Origin: Brevinema_A sp051649245 | Lineage (GTDB): Bacteria > Spirochaetota > Brevinematia > Brevinematales > Brevinemataceae | Direction: 5' to 3' | Assembly (NCBI GenBank): GCA_051649245.1 | Contig: JBOFGS010000024.1 | Coordinates: 31,465-95,464 of the forward strand | Length of the DNA: 64,000 nt | In this document: positions 24,281 through 33,538 of the stretch, in pieces | How the letters are laid out: the number at the start of each line of letters is the position of its first letter | Numbering within the stretch: the first letter of the stretch is position 1 | Translations under genes and position numbers: made by a program | The notes under the pieces: model-generated | Told to the model about the DNA's origin: nothing | Database searches by the model: none | Seen by the model: the letters and a program-made list of their open reading frames with translations, nothing else

Positions 24281-25687
24281 ATGTCATCGTTTTCAAAAGA
24301 TTTTTTATGGGGTGCCGCTTCTGCCGCGTATCAAGTAGAAGGTGCATGGAATGAAGATGGAAAAGGTCTGTCTATTTGGGATGAATATTCTAAAATTCCT
24401 GGAAAGACATTTGAAGGTACAAATGGTGATATTGCTGTAGATCATTATCATCGTTATAAAGAAGATGTACAATTAATGAAAGAAATGGGACTTAAATCCT
24501 ATCGTTTTTCTATTGCATGGGCTAGAGTTCTTCCTACAGGTGAAGGTCAAGTAAATGAAAAAGGTATGGAATTTTATAATAATCTTATCGATGAACTGAT
24601 AAAAAATGATATTGTTCCCTTTATTACGCTGTATCATTGGGATTTACCTCTAGAACTCCAAAAAAAAGGTGGGTGGGAAAATAAACAAGTAACAGATGCT
24701 TTCCAAAAATATGCAGAACTATGTTTTGATCGTTTTGGCGATCGAGTTAAACATTGGATCACATTTAATGAAGCTATTGTATTTATTCATGCAGGCTATC
24801 TTTTTAAGTCGCATCCTCCTGATGTTTCCAATCCTCTTCGTGCTTTCAATGCTTCTCATAATGTAAACGTTGCACATGCTAAAGCTGTATTATCTTTTCG
24901 AAAAAAAGGAATAAAAGGCGAAATTGGTATTACTCATGTCCTGAATCCTGCGTATCCCTTTACAGATAAACCGGAAGATATTAAAGCAGCACACTATGCT
25001 GAAACAGATTGTTTTTATTGGTTTTATGATCCTATTTTATTAGGCAGATATCCAGAAGAGCAGCTGGAATTTATTGAAAAAAACTATGGTAAACTTGATA
25101 TTACTACTGAAGAAATGAGACTGTTGAAAGATGCTAAGTCAGACTTTATAGGAGTTAACTATTATCAACGAGTTATTGTAAAAGCACATCACGGACAAGA
25201 AATAAAAGAACGATCCCGTGAAGAATCAACAGGTGGAAGTGAAACTGTAAGTTATTGTGGACGTTTCAAAAGAGTAATGCCTGAAAATCTTGAATATACC
25301 AAATGGAGATGGGAAATATATCCTCAAGGTCTTTACGATGGAATGGAACGAATTACCAAAAGATATCATAATATTCCTATCTATATTACTGAAAATGGAT
25401 TAGGTGATGAAGATCCTATCGTTAATGGCGATATATTAGATAACCAACGTATTGATTATATGAAACGACATCTTCAAATTTGTGATAAAGCGATTAAAGA
25501 CGGAATCCCATTAAAAGGTTACTATGCATGGTCTTTTACTGATTTGTTGAGTTGGTTGAACGGATTTAAAAAACAATATGGATTTGTTTATATTGATCAT
25601 CAGAAAAATCTTGAACGACGAAAGAAAAAAAGCTTTTTTTGGTATAAAGATGTGATCGCTACAAATGGCAAACATTTATTTGATTAA
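24281..25687 (+). CDS. bglA: GH1 6-phospho-beta-glucosidase
   Basis: It hydrolyses a phosphorylated beta-glucoside taken up by a PTS. The 468-residue protein is a full GH1 barrel with the acid/base Glu in WITFNEA and the nucleophile Glu in YITENGLG. Phosphate specificity is suggested near the C-terminus, where Ser424, Lys431 and Tyr433 (SWLNGFKKQYG) take the place of the Glu-Trp pair of plain beta-glucosidases. I start at ATG 24281 after AAGGAG; an upstream in-frame start at 24254 lacks a site. No PTS gene is adjacent; an orphan EIIC of fitting type lies at 60531. Confidence 0.88.
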   Translation: MSSFSKDFLWGAASAAYQVEGAWNEDGKGLSIWDEYSKIPGKTFEGTNGDIAVDHYHRYKEDVQLMKEMGLKSYRFSIAWARVLPTGEGQVNEKGMEFYNNLIDELIKNDIVPFITLYHWDLPLELQKKGGWENKQVTDAFQKYAELCFDRFGDRVKHWITFNEAIVFIHAGYLFKSHPPDVSNPLRAFNASHNVNVAHAKAVLSFRKKGIKGEIGITHVLNPAYPFTDKPEDIKAAHYAETDCFYWFYDPILLGRYPEEQLEFIEKNYGKLDITTEEMRLLKDAKSDFIGVNYYQRVIVKAHHGQEIKERSREESTGGSETVSYCGRFKRVMPENLEYTKWRWEIYPQGLYDGMERITKRYHNIPIYITENGLGDEDPIVNGDILDNQRIDYMKRHLQICDKAIKDGIPLKGYYAWSFTDLLSWLNGFKKQYGFVYIDHQKNLERRKKKSFFWYKDVIATNGKHLFD

Positions 25688-25702
25688 CAAGATAATCCTC
25701 CT

Positions 25703-25743
25703 AACAATCCACATACATAATCTGTATGTGGATTGTTATTTCT
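25703..25743 (+). terminator. Terminator after bglA
   Basis: A perfect 15-bp stem (25703-25717 with 25723-25737), 5-nt loop and a T-rich tail. Confidence 0.8.
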
Positions 25744-25771
25744 TGAGAATATTATCAATATATGCTATAAT
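25743..25771 (+). promoter_or_regulatory. Promoter of the XRE-cupin regulator
   Basis: TTGAGA (25743-25748), 17 bp, TATAAT (25766-25771) with an extended TG before the -10 box. Confidence 0.65.
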
Positions 25772-25802
25772 TTTTTATCGGAAATATTTACTAGGGGATC
25801 AT

Positions 25803-26339
25803 ATGAAAATAGGCGAAAAAATTAAAGAACTTCGATTGGAACGAGGGTTAACGCAGGATGAACTAGCAAACAGATGTGAACTTTCAAAAGGTTTTATTTC
25901 GCAGCTTGAACGAGATTTAGTATCACCTTCTGTCTCAAATTTATCTGATATTTTAGAGGGATTAGGAACAACAATCCATGATTTCTTTCATAATAAAGAA
26001 GAACAAATTGTTTTTACTCAGCAGGATGCTTATGAAATTGAAGATACTACGCTTGGTTATAAGGTAGAATGGATCATCCCCAATGCTCAAAAAAATCGTA
26101 TGGAACCTATTTTACTTACCATAGAAAAGGGTGGACGCTATAAAGAAGAGACGGCTCATGAAGGAGAGGAATTTGGTTATTTGCTTGATGGATCTATAGC
26201 TATTCATCTTGGTAATAAAATTTACAAAGCTAAGAAAGGAGAATCCTTTTATTATCAATCAGGTAAAAACCATTTCTTACGCAATATCGGAAATAAACCT
26301 GCTAAACTCATTTGGATTTCAACTCCTCCAACTTTTTAG
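25803..26339 (+). CDS. XRE-family regulator with cupin domain
   Basis: A 178-residue DNA-binding protein. A helix-turn-helix lies at about residues 5-60 (IGEKIKELRLERGLTQDELA), followed by a C-terminal cupin (EEFGYLLDGSIAIHLG, FYYQSGKNHFLRN). This layout is that of PuuR-like regulators, which sense small metabolites; relatives often sit beside polyamine or amino-acid genes. The polyamine operon is 2 kb away, so control of it is possible but only inferred. The start at ATG 25803 has AGGGG before it and sits where the helix-turn-helix begins. Confidence 0.8.
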   Translation: MKIGEKIKELRLERGLTQDELANRCELSKGFISQLERDLVSPSVSNLSDILEGLGTTIHDFFHNKEEQIVFTQQDAYEIEDTTLGYKVEWIIPNAQKNRMEPILLTIEKGGRYKEETAHEGEEFGYLLDGSIAIHLGNKIYKAKKGESFYYQSGKNHFLRNIGNKPAKLIWISTPPTF

Positions 26340-26397
26340 TAATCCTTCTAAATTTTATTGATCATATATTGATCTTGTTTTAATGAAGTACATAAAT

Positions 26398-26430
26398 CAA
26401 AAAAAGCTCTTGTAACAGGAGCTTTTTTTT
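26398..26430 (+). terminator. Terminator after the XRE-cupin gene
   Basis: AAAAAAAGCTC pairs with GAGC plus Ts, followed by an eight-T run. The A-tract allows bidirectional use. Confidence 0.85.
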
Positions 26431-26505
26431 GATTTTCTTTTCTTTTATAAAAAAAAGATATATATTTGTCATAGAAAAGAATAAATTATTTCGGAGGAAT
26501 ACACA

Positions 26506-27243
26506 ATGAAAAAAATATTAGGATTTTTATTACTTATATTAACTACTCCATTATTTTCAAAAACTATTAATGTCTATGGACCTGCTGGACCTAATTATCC
26601 ACTCAAAGAAGTTGGTGAGAAATTTTTTGAAAAAACAGGTGTTATGGTAAATGTTGTTGGAGGACCTACAGATCGATGGGCAGCAGAAGCATTAAAAAAT
26701 GCTGATTTAATTTATTCAGGATCAGAAAGTATGATGGATGTATTAGCAGATCAATTTGGTTTGGAATATTCTAAACCAGTGTATCTTCGCAATGCAGGGA
26801 TTCTTGTCCGTAAAGGAAATCCAAAAAAAATTAAAGGAATATATTCTTTAATGGCAAAAGATATGAATATTATGGTAGTTGACGGATCCGGACAAGTTTC
26901 ACTTTGGGAAGATATTGTTGGTAGAACAAAAAATATTAATAATATCATAGGTTTTCGTGATAATCTTGTTTTTGTCGCAAAAAATAATGTCGAAGCATTT
27001 GAAATATGGAACGATGATCCTTCTATCGATGCGTTGATTATCTGGAGTCATTGGTATATGAAAACCAAAGAAGTCAGTGATCTTGTCTCTATAGAACCTG
27101 ATCTTTCAATTTATCGCCCATTGAGTATTGGTTTGACTAAAAAAGCTACTTCAAGCCAAATTGCACAAGATTTTTATGATTATCTAGATAGTAAAGAGGC
27201 TATTGAAATTTTTAAAAAGCATGGATTTCAAAAAGCATGGTAA
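26506..27243 (+). CDS. AcfC-like periplasmic binding protein
   Basis: A 245-residue exported protein with a cleavable signal (MKKILGFLLLILTTPLFS) and a type 2 periplasmic binding fold. INVYGPAGPNYPL, NVVGGPTDRWAAEAL and ADLIYSGSESMMD match the accessory colonization factor AcfC group, a branch near molybdate/sulphate-binding ModA. Ligand unknown. No permease or ATPase is adjacent. RBS GGAGG. A large hairpin follows. Confidence 0.7.
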   Translation: MKKILGFLLLILTTPLFSKTINVYGPAGPNYPLKEVGEKFFEKTGVMVNVVGGPTDRWAAEALKNADLIYSGSESMMDVLADQFGLEYSKPVYLRNAGILVRKGNPKKIKGIYSLMAKDMNIMVVDGSGQVSLWEDIVGRTKNINNIIGFRDNLVFVAKNNVEAFEIWNDDPSIDALIIWSHWYMKTKEVSDLVSIEPDLSIYRPLSIGLTKKATSSQIAQDFYDYLDSKEAIEIFKKHGFQKAW

Positions 27244-27274
27244 TCATATAGTATCAGTGTTTTGTATTATTTTT

Positions 27275-27337
27275 CAAACATCAAAAAACGATGTAATTCA
27301 TTACAATATAATGAATTACATCGTTTTTTGATGTTTG
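27275..27337. terminator. 29-bp perfect inverted repeat, probable bidirectional terminator
   Basis: Arms 27275-27303 and 27309-27337 are perfectly complementary around the loop CAATA. Inside each arm an A6/T6 run next to CGATG makes a terminator core readable from either side. The length is well beyond what termination needs. Confidence 0.8.
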
Positions 27338-27829
27338 TTATTTATCCATATCAAAGATCATCAAATATATTATAATATATCATTATATCTCATGGTCATT
27401 TATGACTTATTTTTTCTAAAAAAAGTGAATACATATATTATACCAAAACAAGCTCAAGTAACTATTTTTCATGATATTTTAGCTATTATCATTAATTCTC
27501 TATGATCCTAGCTAGTTAATGATGACATGTGATACGGATTTGGTTTACCCTGCAAATGAAATCCTTGTATCTTAGACTTTTTGTATGCTCGTTGCTACGT
27601 ATTTATTCTTAGAGGACAATATTGCTCCTGCAGTACTTATTTTGGTTAATATCATAAATTATAAAAAGATAAAGCATAACAATTAAAATAATAAACAACA
27701 AATATCATTTATTTAGCACTATATCTTTTATTCTCATAAATATATAATGCTAAAAGAAAATTAACTATTGTAATAAATTATATTTTATATTATATAATAG
27801 TTATTAAAATCAATATATAGGAGTTTGGT
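27338..27829. other. Intergenic with possible gene debris
   Basis: AT-rich DNA with no intact gene. It holds the short frame at 27585-27686 described separately and a weak promoter candidate for nagE (TTGTAA at 27768, TATAAT at 27793, 19-bp spacer). Confidence 0.45.
27585..27686 (+). pseudogene. Possible fragment of an ABC exporter membrane domain
   Basis: A 33-codon frame reads ATYLFLEDNIAPAVLILVNI, close in pattern to the end of the membrane domain of type I secretion ABC exporters (AYLVLxGxITPGxxIAxxIL). A stop lies in frame just upstream and no ribosome site is seen. It may be chance; I rate it weak. Confidence 0.25.
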
Positions 27830-29263
27830 ATGTTTAGCTATTTACAAAAAATAGGAAAAGCACTTATGGTTCCTGTCTCTGTTCTTCCTGCTGCTGCGAT
27901 TTTGATGGGAATAGGGTATTGGATTGATCCTATTGGTTGGGGTACGGAGAATATTTTTGCGGCTTTTTTGATTAAATCTGGTGCGGCACTGATTGATCAG
28001 ATGGGGATTTTATTTGCTGTGGGTGTTTCTTTTGGTCTCTCAAAAGAACAAGACGGTCCAGCGGCATTATCCGGATTAGTTGCGTGGCTTGTTGTGACTA
28101 CGCTTTTATCTCCTGCATCCGTTGCATCATTACAAGGTATTTCTTTAGAAAATGTATCACCAGCGTTTTCGAAAATTAATAATCAATTTATTGGAATTCT
28201 TTGTGGGGTTGTTGCGTCAACTACGTACAATAAATTTTATAAGACAGAGCTTCCCATGGCTTTGGCATTTTTTTCTGGGAAAAGGTTAGTTCCTATTTTA
28301 ACTTCGGTGTTAATGATTTTGGTATCTTTTGTACTTATGTTTATTTGGCCGTATGTTTATAAAGGACTGGTAGGCTTAGGAATTGCGATTGCTCATTTAG
28401 GATCGATAGGAGCAGGTATTTTTGGATTTTTAAATAGACTTTTGATTCCATTGGGATTACATCATGCTTTAAATTCTGTATTTTGGTTTGATGTTGCGGG
28501 AATTAATGATATTGGAAATTTTTGGGGTAACACGGGAACAAAAGGTGTTACAGGGATGTACCAAGCAGGTTTCTTTCCTATAATGATGTTTGGTTTGGTT
28601 GGAGCTGTGATGGCGTTTATTGATACTGCAAAATCAGAAAATAAAAATCGAGTAAGATCTATTTTTTTAGCAGCAGCTTTTGCAAGTTTCTTTACCGGTA
28701 TCACAGAACCAATCGAATTTTCCTTTATGTTTTTAGCTCCTGTTCTTTATGTTATTCATGCGTTATTGACCGGTATTTCGCTATTTTTAGCATCAAAATT
28801 TCAATTAATGGCAGGATTTGGGTTTTCAGCAGGTCTTGTTGATTTTATTTTGTCTTCAAGACTCCCTATGGCAAATAAACCATTTTTGCTCCTTGTTCAA
28901 GGGATGATTTTCTTTGTTATATACTACTTCCTATTCAAATTTTTGATTCTCAAATTAAATCTCAAAACCCTAGGACGTGATACGATGGAAGAAGAAGTTT
29001 TTGTTGCAAGTACTCAATCAGGAGACAAATATCATCAAATTGCAGAAACAATTCTTCAGGGATTAGGTGGTTCAACAAATATTAATAATTTAGAATATTG
29101 TGCAACAAGAATTCGTTTAGAATTAGCTGATACTGATGTAATCGATGAAAAACTATTAAAATCAGTTTCTTCCGGTATTATTAAAGTATCTAAAAATAAT
29201 CTCCAAGTCATTGTAGGACCAACAGTTGAATTTGTTGCATCTGCCTTAAAGAAAATGATCTAA
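27830..29263 (+). CDS. nagE: PTS N-acetylglucosamine EIICB
   Basis: It imports GlcNAc as GlcNAc-6-phosphate. The 477-residue protein starts with the EIIC domain (SYLQKIGKALMVPVSVLPAA), shows HHALNSVFWFDVAGINDIGN and GITEPIEFSFMF, and ends with an EIIB domain whose phospho-Cys is Cys424 (LEYCATRIRLE). EIIA is not attached. Glucose EIICB is a close relative; the FWFDVAG region favours GlcNAc. With murPQ it fits use of peptidoglycan or host amino sugars. RBS AGGAG. A 15-bp hairpin terminator follows. Confidence 0.82.
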   Translation: MFSYLQKIGKALMVPVSVLPAAAILMGIGYWIDPIGWGTENIFAAFLIKSGAALIDQMGILFAVGVSFGLSKEQDGPAALSGLVAWLVVTTLLSPASVASLQGISLENVSPAFSKINNQFIGILCGVVASTTYNKFYKTELPMALAFFSGKRLVPILTSVLMILVSFVLMFIWPYVYKGLVGLGIAIAHLGSIGAGIFGFLNRLLIPLGLHHALNSVFWFDVAGINDIGNFWGNTGTKGVTGMYQAGFFPIMMFGLVGAVMAFIDTAKSENKNRVRSIFLAAAFASFFTGITEPIEFSFMFLAPVLYVIHALLTGISLFLASKFQLMAGFGFSAGLVDFILSSRLPMANKPFLLLVQGMIFFVIYYFLFKFLILKLNLKTLGRDTMEEEVFVASTQSGDKYHQIAETILQGLGGSTNINNLEYCATRIRLELADTDVIDEKLLKSVSSGIIKVSKNNLQVIVGPTVEFVASALKKMI

Positions 29264-29347
29264 AACATATCCCATTATATTTCTGAGAAATCAACATTAT
29301 ACAAGTATAAGTTATAAGTACTTCTGTTTTATCAAGATATACTCTAT

Positions 29348-29386
29348 AAGATAATCCCAGCCTATAGGCTGGGATTATCTTAATTT
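29348..29386 (+). terminator. Terminator after nagE
   Basis: A perfect 15-bp stem (29348-29362 with 29367-29381), TATA loop and T-rich tail. Confidence 0.8.
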
Positions 29387-29541
29387 AAGGAAATCAAATA
29401 TTAAATTTTATCATTCATGCCAATGAATTGACGATTTTTATAGATAATAATTAATATATAAAATGATCTGAAATATTTACTCCTAAATAATAAAGGAATA
29501 TCTCTAAGTTGCTATTTTTTATGTAAATGTAATTAAATAGG

Positions 29542-29570
29542 TTGACTAAAATATGCTATTATTATATAAT
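29542..29570 (+). promoter_or_regulatory. Promoter of fruK-fruA
   Basis: TTGACT (29542-29547), 17 bp, TATAAT (29565-29570), about 25 bp before the fruK start. Confidence 0.65.
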
Positions 29571-29600
29571 ATTATCAATAAATTGATAAAGGATTTTTTT

Positions 29601-30512
29601 ATGATTGTTACCGTAACCTTAAATCCCGCTATTGATTTCCATATTACAATGGAAAATTTTGTCTTGGGAAAAAGATTGTCTGCTATAGAAAATTATTTTT
29701 TTGCTGGTGGAAAAGGGATCAATGTATCGCGTGTTTTGAAAAATATAGGTTTAGAAACTAAAGCAGTTACCTTTTTAGGTGGCTTTACAGGTAAATTTGT
29801 TGAAGATGAAACAATGAGCTTTGTAGATCCTATTTATATTCAAGAGAAAACACGTATTAATACAAAAATCAAAACTCCTTCTTATGAAACAGAAATTAGT
29901 GGTGTAGCTCCTCTTATTTCGTCTCAAGAATTTGATCAGTTGCTAACAAAGATTAAAGCTTATGATTGTCTTGATGCTCTTGTTTTGTCAGGATCTCTTC
30001 CTACTAGTTTGTCACAAAACACTTATAAATTAATTGTCGAATCCGTATCTCCTAATACTAAAATAATTTTAGATACTAGAGGTGAAGCTTTAAAAGAATC
30101 ATTAACTATGCCCAATATCTTTTTAATTAAACCTAATAAAGATGAAATCAGTGAATTTTTCAACTGTGATATAAAAAATAATGAAGAAGCTCTAAAGTTA
30201 GCTACAGAACTCAAAAAAGCTTATCAAATCCAACATATCATTGTATCCTTAGGTTCTGAAGGAGCTTATTTCTTAGAAAATAAATCAGCTTATTTTGCTG
30301 AACCTCTCAAAGGTTCTTTGATTAGCAGTGTTGGTGCAGGAGATTCTTTAGTTGCTGGTTTTGTTGGTTCTTTTATCCAATCTTCAGATCCTTTGGAAGC
30401 TTTTGCGTATGGTATTGCATGTGGAGCTGGGACAGCTTTTTCGCATGGACTGACAAATAAAGAAACAGCTGATCGGTTATTTAAGGATGTCAAAATAGTA
30501 AAAATATATTAA
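29601..30512 (+). CDS. fruK: 1-phosphofructokinase
   Basis: It phosphorylates fructose-1-phosphate to fructose-1,6-bisphosphate. The 303-residue PfkB-family protein has MIVTVTLNPAIDFH at the start, AGGKGINVSRVLKNIG near residue 37, and the ATP/catalytic motif SVGAGDSLVAGF near residue 245. ATG 29601 follows AAAGGA; a longer frame to 29553 only adds upstream sequence. It is 18 bp before fruA, whose product makes its substrate. Confidence 0.93.
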   Translation: MIVTVTLNPAIDFHITMENFVLGKRLSAIENYFFAGGKGINVSRVLKNIGLETKAVTFLGGFTGKFVEDETMSFVDPIYIQEKTRINTKIKTPSYETEISGVAPLISSQEFDQLLTKIKAYDCLDALVLSGSLPTSLSQNTYKLIVESVSPNTKIILDTRGEALKESLTMPNIFLIKPNKDEISEFFNCDIKNNEEALKLATELKKAYQIQHIIVSLGSEGAYFLENKSAYFAEPLKGSLISSVGAGDSLVAGFVGSFIQSSDPLEAFAYGIACGAGTAFSHGLTNKETADRLFKDVKIVKIY

Positions 30513-30530
30513 TAGATACAGGAGTCCTTC

Positions 30531-32375
30531 ATGCGAGAGTTTTTTGATCAAAATCTTATTATTTTGGATAGTGATGCATCATCAAAAGATGAAATCTTAT
30601 CTGAAATGGCATCTTTGTTTTATCAGCAAGGATATTCAAATAATCAAGAGCAATTATTGATGTCATTAAAGGCACGAGAGCAAATTGATCCGACATTGAT
30701 CGCTCATGATATTGCAATGCCTCATGCTAAAGATACAAGCGTAACTAAGGCAGGAGTTATTATTGCTAAAACTAAAAATCCTATTACCTGGAATGAACAG
30801 ACAAATGAAAAAGCTAAATTATTTTTTATGCTCGGTATCCCAGCACAAGAAAATAATCTGCATTTAGAAATTATTTCTGAATTATCAGAACTGTTATCAG
30901 ATGAGAAAAAAATCAATGATTTGTTTGCATCTCAAGATAAGATTCAGTTGCTATCCTTATTTACAGAAGATTCTTTCAAACACTCTGATACGATAGAAGC
31001 TTCAAATTCTGTGGATATTGTAGCTGTGACAGCTTGTCCGACAGGCATTGCACATACTTATATGGCTGCAGATGCATTAAAGAAAAGTGGTAAACTCAAA
31101 GGTCTTACAGTTCGTGTTGAAACTAACGGATCTGATGGTGCTAAGGATATTCTGACTCCATCTGAAATTTCAGATGCAAAAGTAGTCATTATTGCGGCAG
31201 ATAGAGAAGTAGATATGTCTCGTTTTGATGGGAAAAAATTATATAAAGTCACTGCTGGTCATACGGTTCGTCATGCAGATGAAGTGATACAAAAAGCACT
31301 TGAAAGTAATGTGCCTGTTTATAAAAATCAGCAAAATTCTTCAGATTCTCTTCAAAGTAAAAAAGGTATCTACGGTCAATTAATGACGGGTGTTTCCTAT
31401 ATGTTACCATTTGTTGTTGGTGGGGGGATTTTGATTGCTATTGGATTTATGTTTGGCATTACAGCTCACGATCCAACAGCTCCTGATTATAATCCTATTG
31501 CCTATTTTTTACATACCTTAGGTGCTACGGGTGCATTTTCATTGATGATACCTATTTTAGCTGGATATATTGGTTTTAGTATTGGCGAACGTCCAGCGTT
31601 AATGCCTGCAATGGTAGGTGGTTCATTAGCTGCCTCAAGTGGAGGAGGATTTTTAGGGGGCTTATTAGCTGGTTTTGTTGGTGGATACGTTATTCTTTTT
31701 CTTAAGAAAATATTGACTCCACTTCCAAAATTATTTGATGGTTTAAAACCTGTTTTGTTATATCCTGTATTTGGATTGTTACTTATGGGAGTGATCGTGA
31801 TGCCTATGCTAGGATTTGTCTCTCATATTAATAATGGTATGTCTCAATTTTTAGATTCTCTTAGTGGCAGTAACCTCATTTTACTTGGGTTGATCTTAGG
31901 AAGTATGATGGCGATTGACATGGGAGGACCTATTAACAAAGCTGCTTTCACCTTTGGTATTGCAGCAATTGCTGCCGGAAATCTTTATCCTCATGCAGCT
32001 GTTATGGTTGGAGGAATGACTCCTCCTTTAGGAGTAGCATTAGCTACAACTTTAGCAAAACGATTTTTTACAGAAGCAGAACGAGAAACAGGTGTTACCT
32101 GTTATGCTTTAGGAGCTAGCTTTATCACAGAAGGAGTTCTTCCTTTTGCTGCAAGTAAACCTCTTATTATTATTCCGTCTTGTGTGATTGGTTCTGGCAT
32201 TGCAGGAGCTATCTCGATGGCATTTGGTTGTCAATTACCTGCACCTCATGGTGGAATTTTTGTTTTTCCATTAATCACTAATCTTCCTGGTTATTTAATT
32301 GCTTTGACCACAGGTACAATAATTACTGCATTATTGATTATTATTTTACTTGCTCGAGCACAAAAACGAAATTAG
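30531..32375 (+). CDS. fruA: PTS fructose EIIABC
   Basis: It takes up fructose and releases fructose-1-phosphate. The 614-residue protein joins three domains. EIIA has its active His65 (AHDIAMPHAKDTS). EIIB has its phospho-Cys169 (VTACPTGIAHTYMAADAL). EIIC runs from about residue 280 with PEGVLPF-like ITEGVLPFAASKP and LPAPHGGIFV. The RBS is CAGGAG. No fructose-type HPr or fruR gene is adjacent. A long A/T-flanked terminator follows. Confidence 0.93.
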   Translation: MREFFDQNLIILDSDASSKDEILSEMASLFYQQGYSNNQEQLLMSLKAREQIDPTLIAHDIAMPHAKDTSVTKAGVIIAKTKNPITWNEQTNEKAKLFFMLGIPAQENNLHLEIISELSELLSDEKKINDLFASQDKIQLLSLFTEDSFKHSDTIEASNSVDIVAVTACPTGIAHTYMAADALKKSGKLKGLTVRVETNGSDGAKDILTPSEISDAKVVIIAADREVDMSRFDGKKLYKVTAGHTVRHADEVIQKALESNVPVYKNQQNSSDSLQSKKGIYGQLMTGVSYMLPFVVGGGILIAIGFMFGITAHDPTAPDYNPIAYFLHTLGATGAFSLMIPILAGYIGFSIGERPALMPAMVGGSLAASSGGGFLGGLLAGFVGGYVILFLKKILTPLPKLFDGLKPVLLYPVFGLLLMGVIVMPMLGFVSHINNGMSQFLDSLSGSNLILLGLILGSMMAIDMGGPINKAAFTFGIAAIAAGNLYPHAAVMVGGMTPPLGVALATTLAKRFFTEAERETGVTCYALGASFITEGVLPFAASKPLIIIPSCVIGSGIAGAISMAFGCQLPAPHGGIFVFPLITNLPGYLIALTTGTIITALLIIILLARAQKRN

Positions 32376-32378
32376 ACA

Positions 32379-32413
32379 TAAAAAAAAGACCATATTATAT
32401 GGTCTTTTTTTAT
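32379..32413. terminator. Bidirectional terminator after fruA
   Basis: An A8-GACCATA arm pairs with TATGGTC-T7 around a short loop. A- and T-tracts at both ends serve fruA and the convergent lipoprotein gene. Confidence 0.85.
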
Positions 32414-32487
32414 GAATATTTTTAAAGAATTTGTTATGGATAAAAAAAAATTAGGATAATAACTTCTTAGCTACCAAATATAATTTT

Positions 32488-33399
32488 TTACTTTAATCCA
32501 TGAGGATAGTTTTCTAAGGATTGAGGTATGATAGAGTAAGAAGAGTATTTATCATGACTTTGAATATGATCTGTAAAATTTGCATCACTTAATAAAAAAT
32601 ATGTGTATAAGACGTTGTCGTCAGCCACAATACTATCATCCCATGTAGGATCAACATTATACCATTTTCCATCAATGCGTACTTTATTCCATGCGTGCAA
32701 GATACCACCTGCATCTCCAATAATATATATACCTGTAATCCCCATTCTCTGTAAGAGATATAAGAATGCTTGTGCATAACCATCACAAATAACCCCAAAA
32801 GATAAAAAAGCACCTCGAAGATCAGCTGAAAACCCACTCATTTTATAAGATACCAATTTTAATAATTCATCATGTGCAAGACGTACTTTATCAAATTCAT
32901 TCATAGTTGGAGTGACTTTTGCAAGAATTTTATTAGCTTCTTTAGTAATCAATTGCATTTCTTTTCTATATTCTTGATATGTGGGAGATTTTAAAAAACG
33001 TAATCTCGCAATATCAATAAAACCATTACTGGTAGTTGAATATCGAGGACTGATTCTAAAAGGATAAATACTTGGATTGTCTCTAGAGATGTAACTAAGA
33101 ATTAGTTTATAATCATCAGGAGATATTTTGATATTTTGTCCATAAACATTCACTTGTTTTTCATGATAAATTCCACCAATAATATCTGCGTTATCTTCCC
33201 ACTCAGATAATTCATTGCTAAGAAGATCATAAGCTTTCAATAAATCACCAGACAATAATGATCTACCATAAAATAATTGCTTATCTAAAGGATGAAGTGA
33301 TGTACTCTCAGAATTTATTTTATCTTGTGGTGTTAATGAGCAAGCAATAAAGTTAGTTAAAACAAATATTGCAATGATAGTTCGTATACGTAAAAACAT
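32488..33399 (-). CDS. Lipoprotein with transglutaminase-like domain
   Basis: A 303-residue lipoprotein (signal LTNFIACS, Cys20) with a transglutaminase/protease-like core in the C-terminal half. Cys205 lies in GVICDGYAQAF, His235 in GGILHAWNKVRIDGKWY, and Asp250 in NVDPTWDD, the usual Cys-His-Asp triad. Such proteins may cleave or crosslink peptides or cell-wall material at the surface. The target is unknown. It has its own transcript and shares the SLTP post-Cys sequence with the lipoprotein at 49760. Confidence 0.78.
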   Translation of the reverse strand: MFLRIRTIIAIFVLTNFIACSLTPQDKINSESTSLHPLDKQLFYGRSLLSGDLLKAYDLLSNELSEWEDNADIIGGIYHEKQVNVYGQNIKISPDDYKLILSYISRDNPSIYPFRISPRYSTTSNGFIDIARLRFLKSPTYQEYRKEMQLITKEANKILAKVTPTMNEFDKVRLAHDELLKLVSYKMSGFSADLRGAFLSFGVICDGYAQAFLYLLQRMGITGIYIIGDAGGILHAWNKVRIDGKWYNVDPTWDDSIVADDNVLYTYFLLSDANFTDHIQSHDKYSSYSIIPQSLENYPHGLK

Positions 33400-33538
33400 T
33401 TGTGCCTTCTACATAATATATATAAGAATATTAAAATTTAACATCTATTAATAATAGAGTATGTATATGTTGAGATAGTCTTTGATATTATAATAACGAT
33501 AATAGGCAATATTTTATTTTTAGTAATGTAAACTTATG

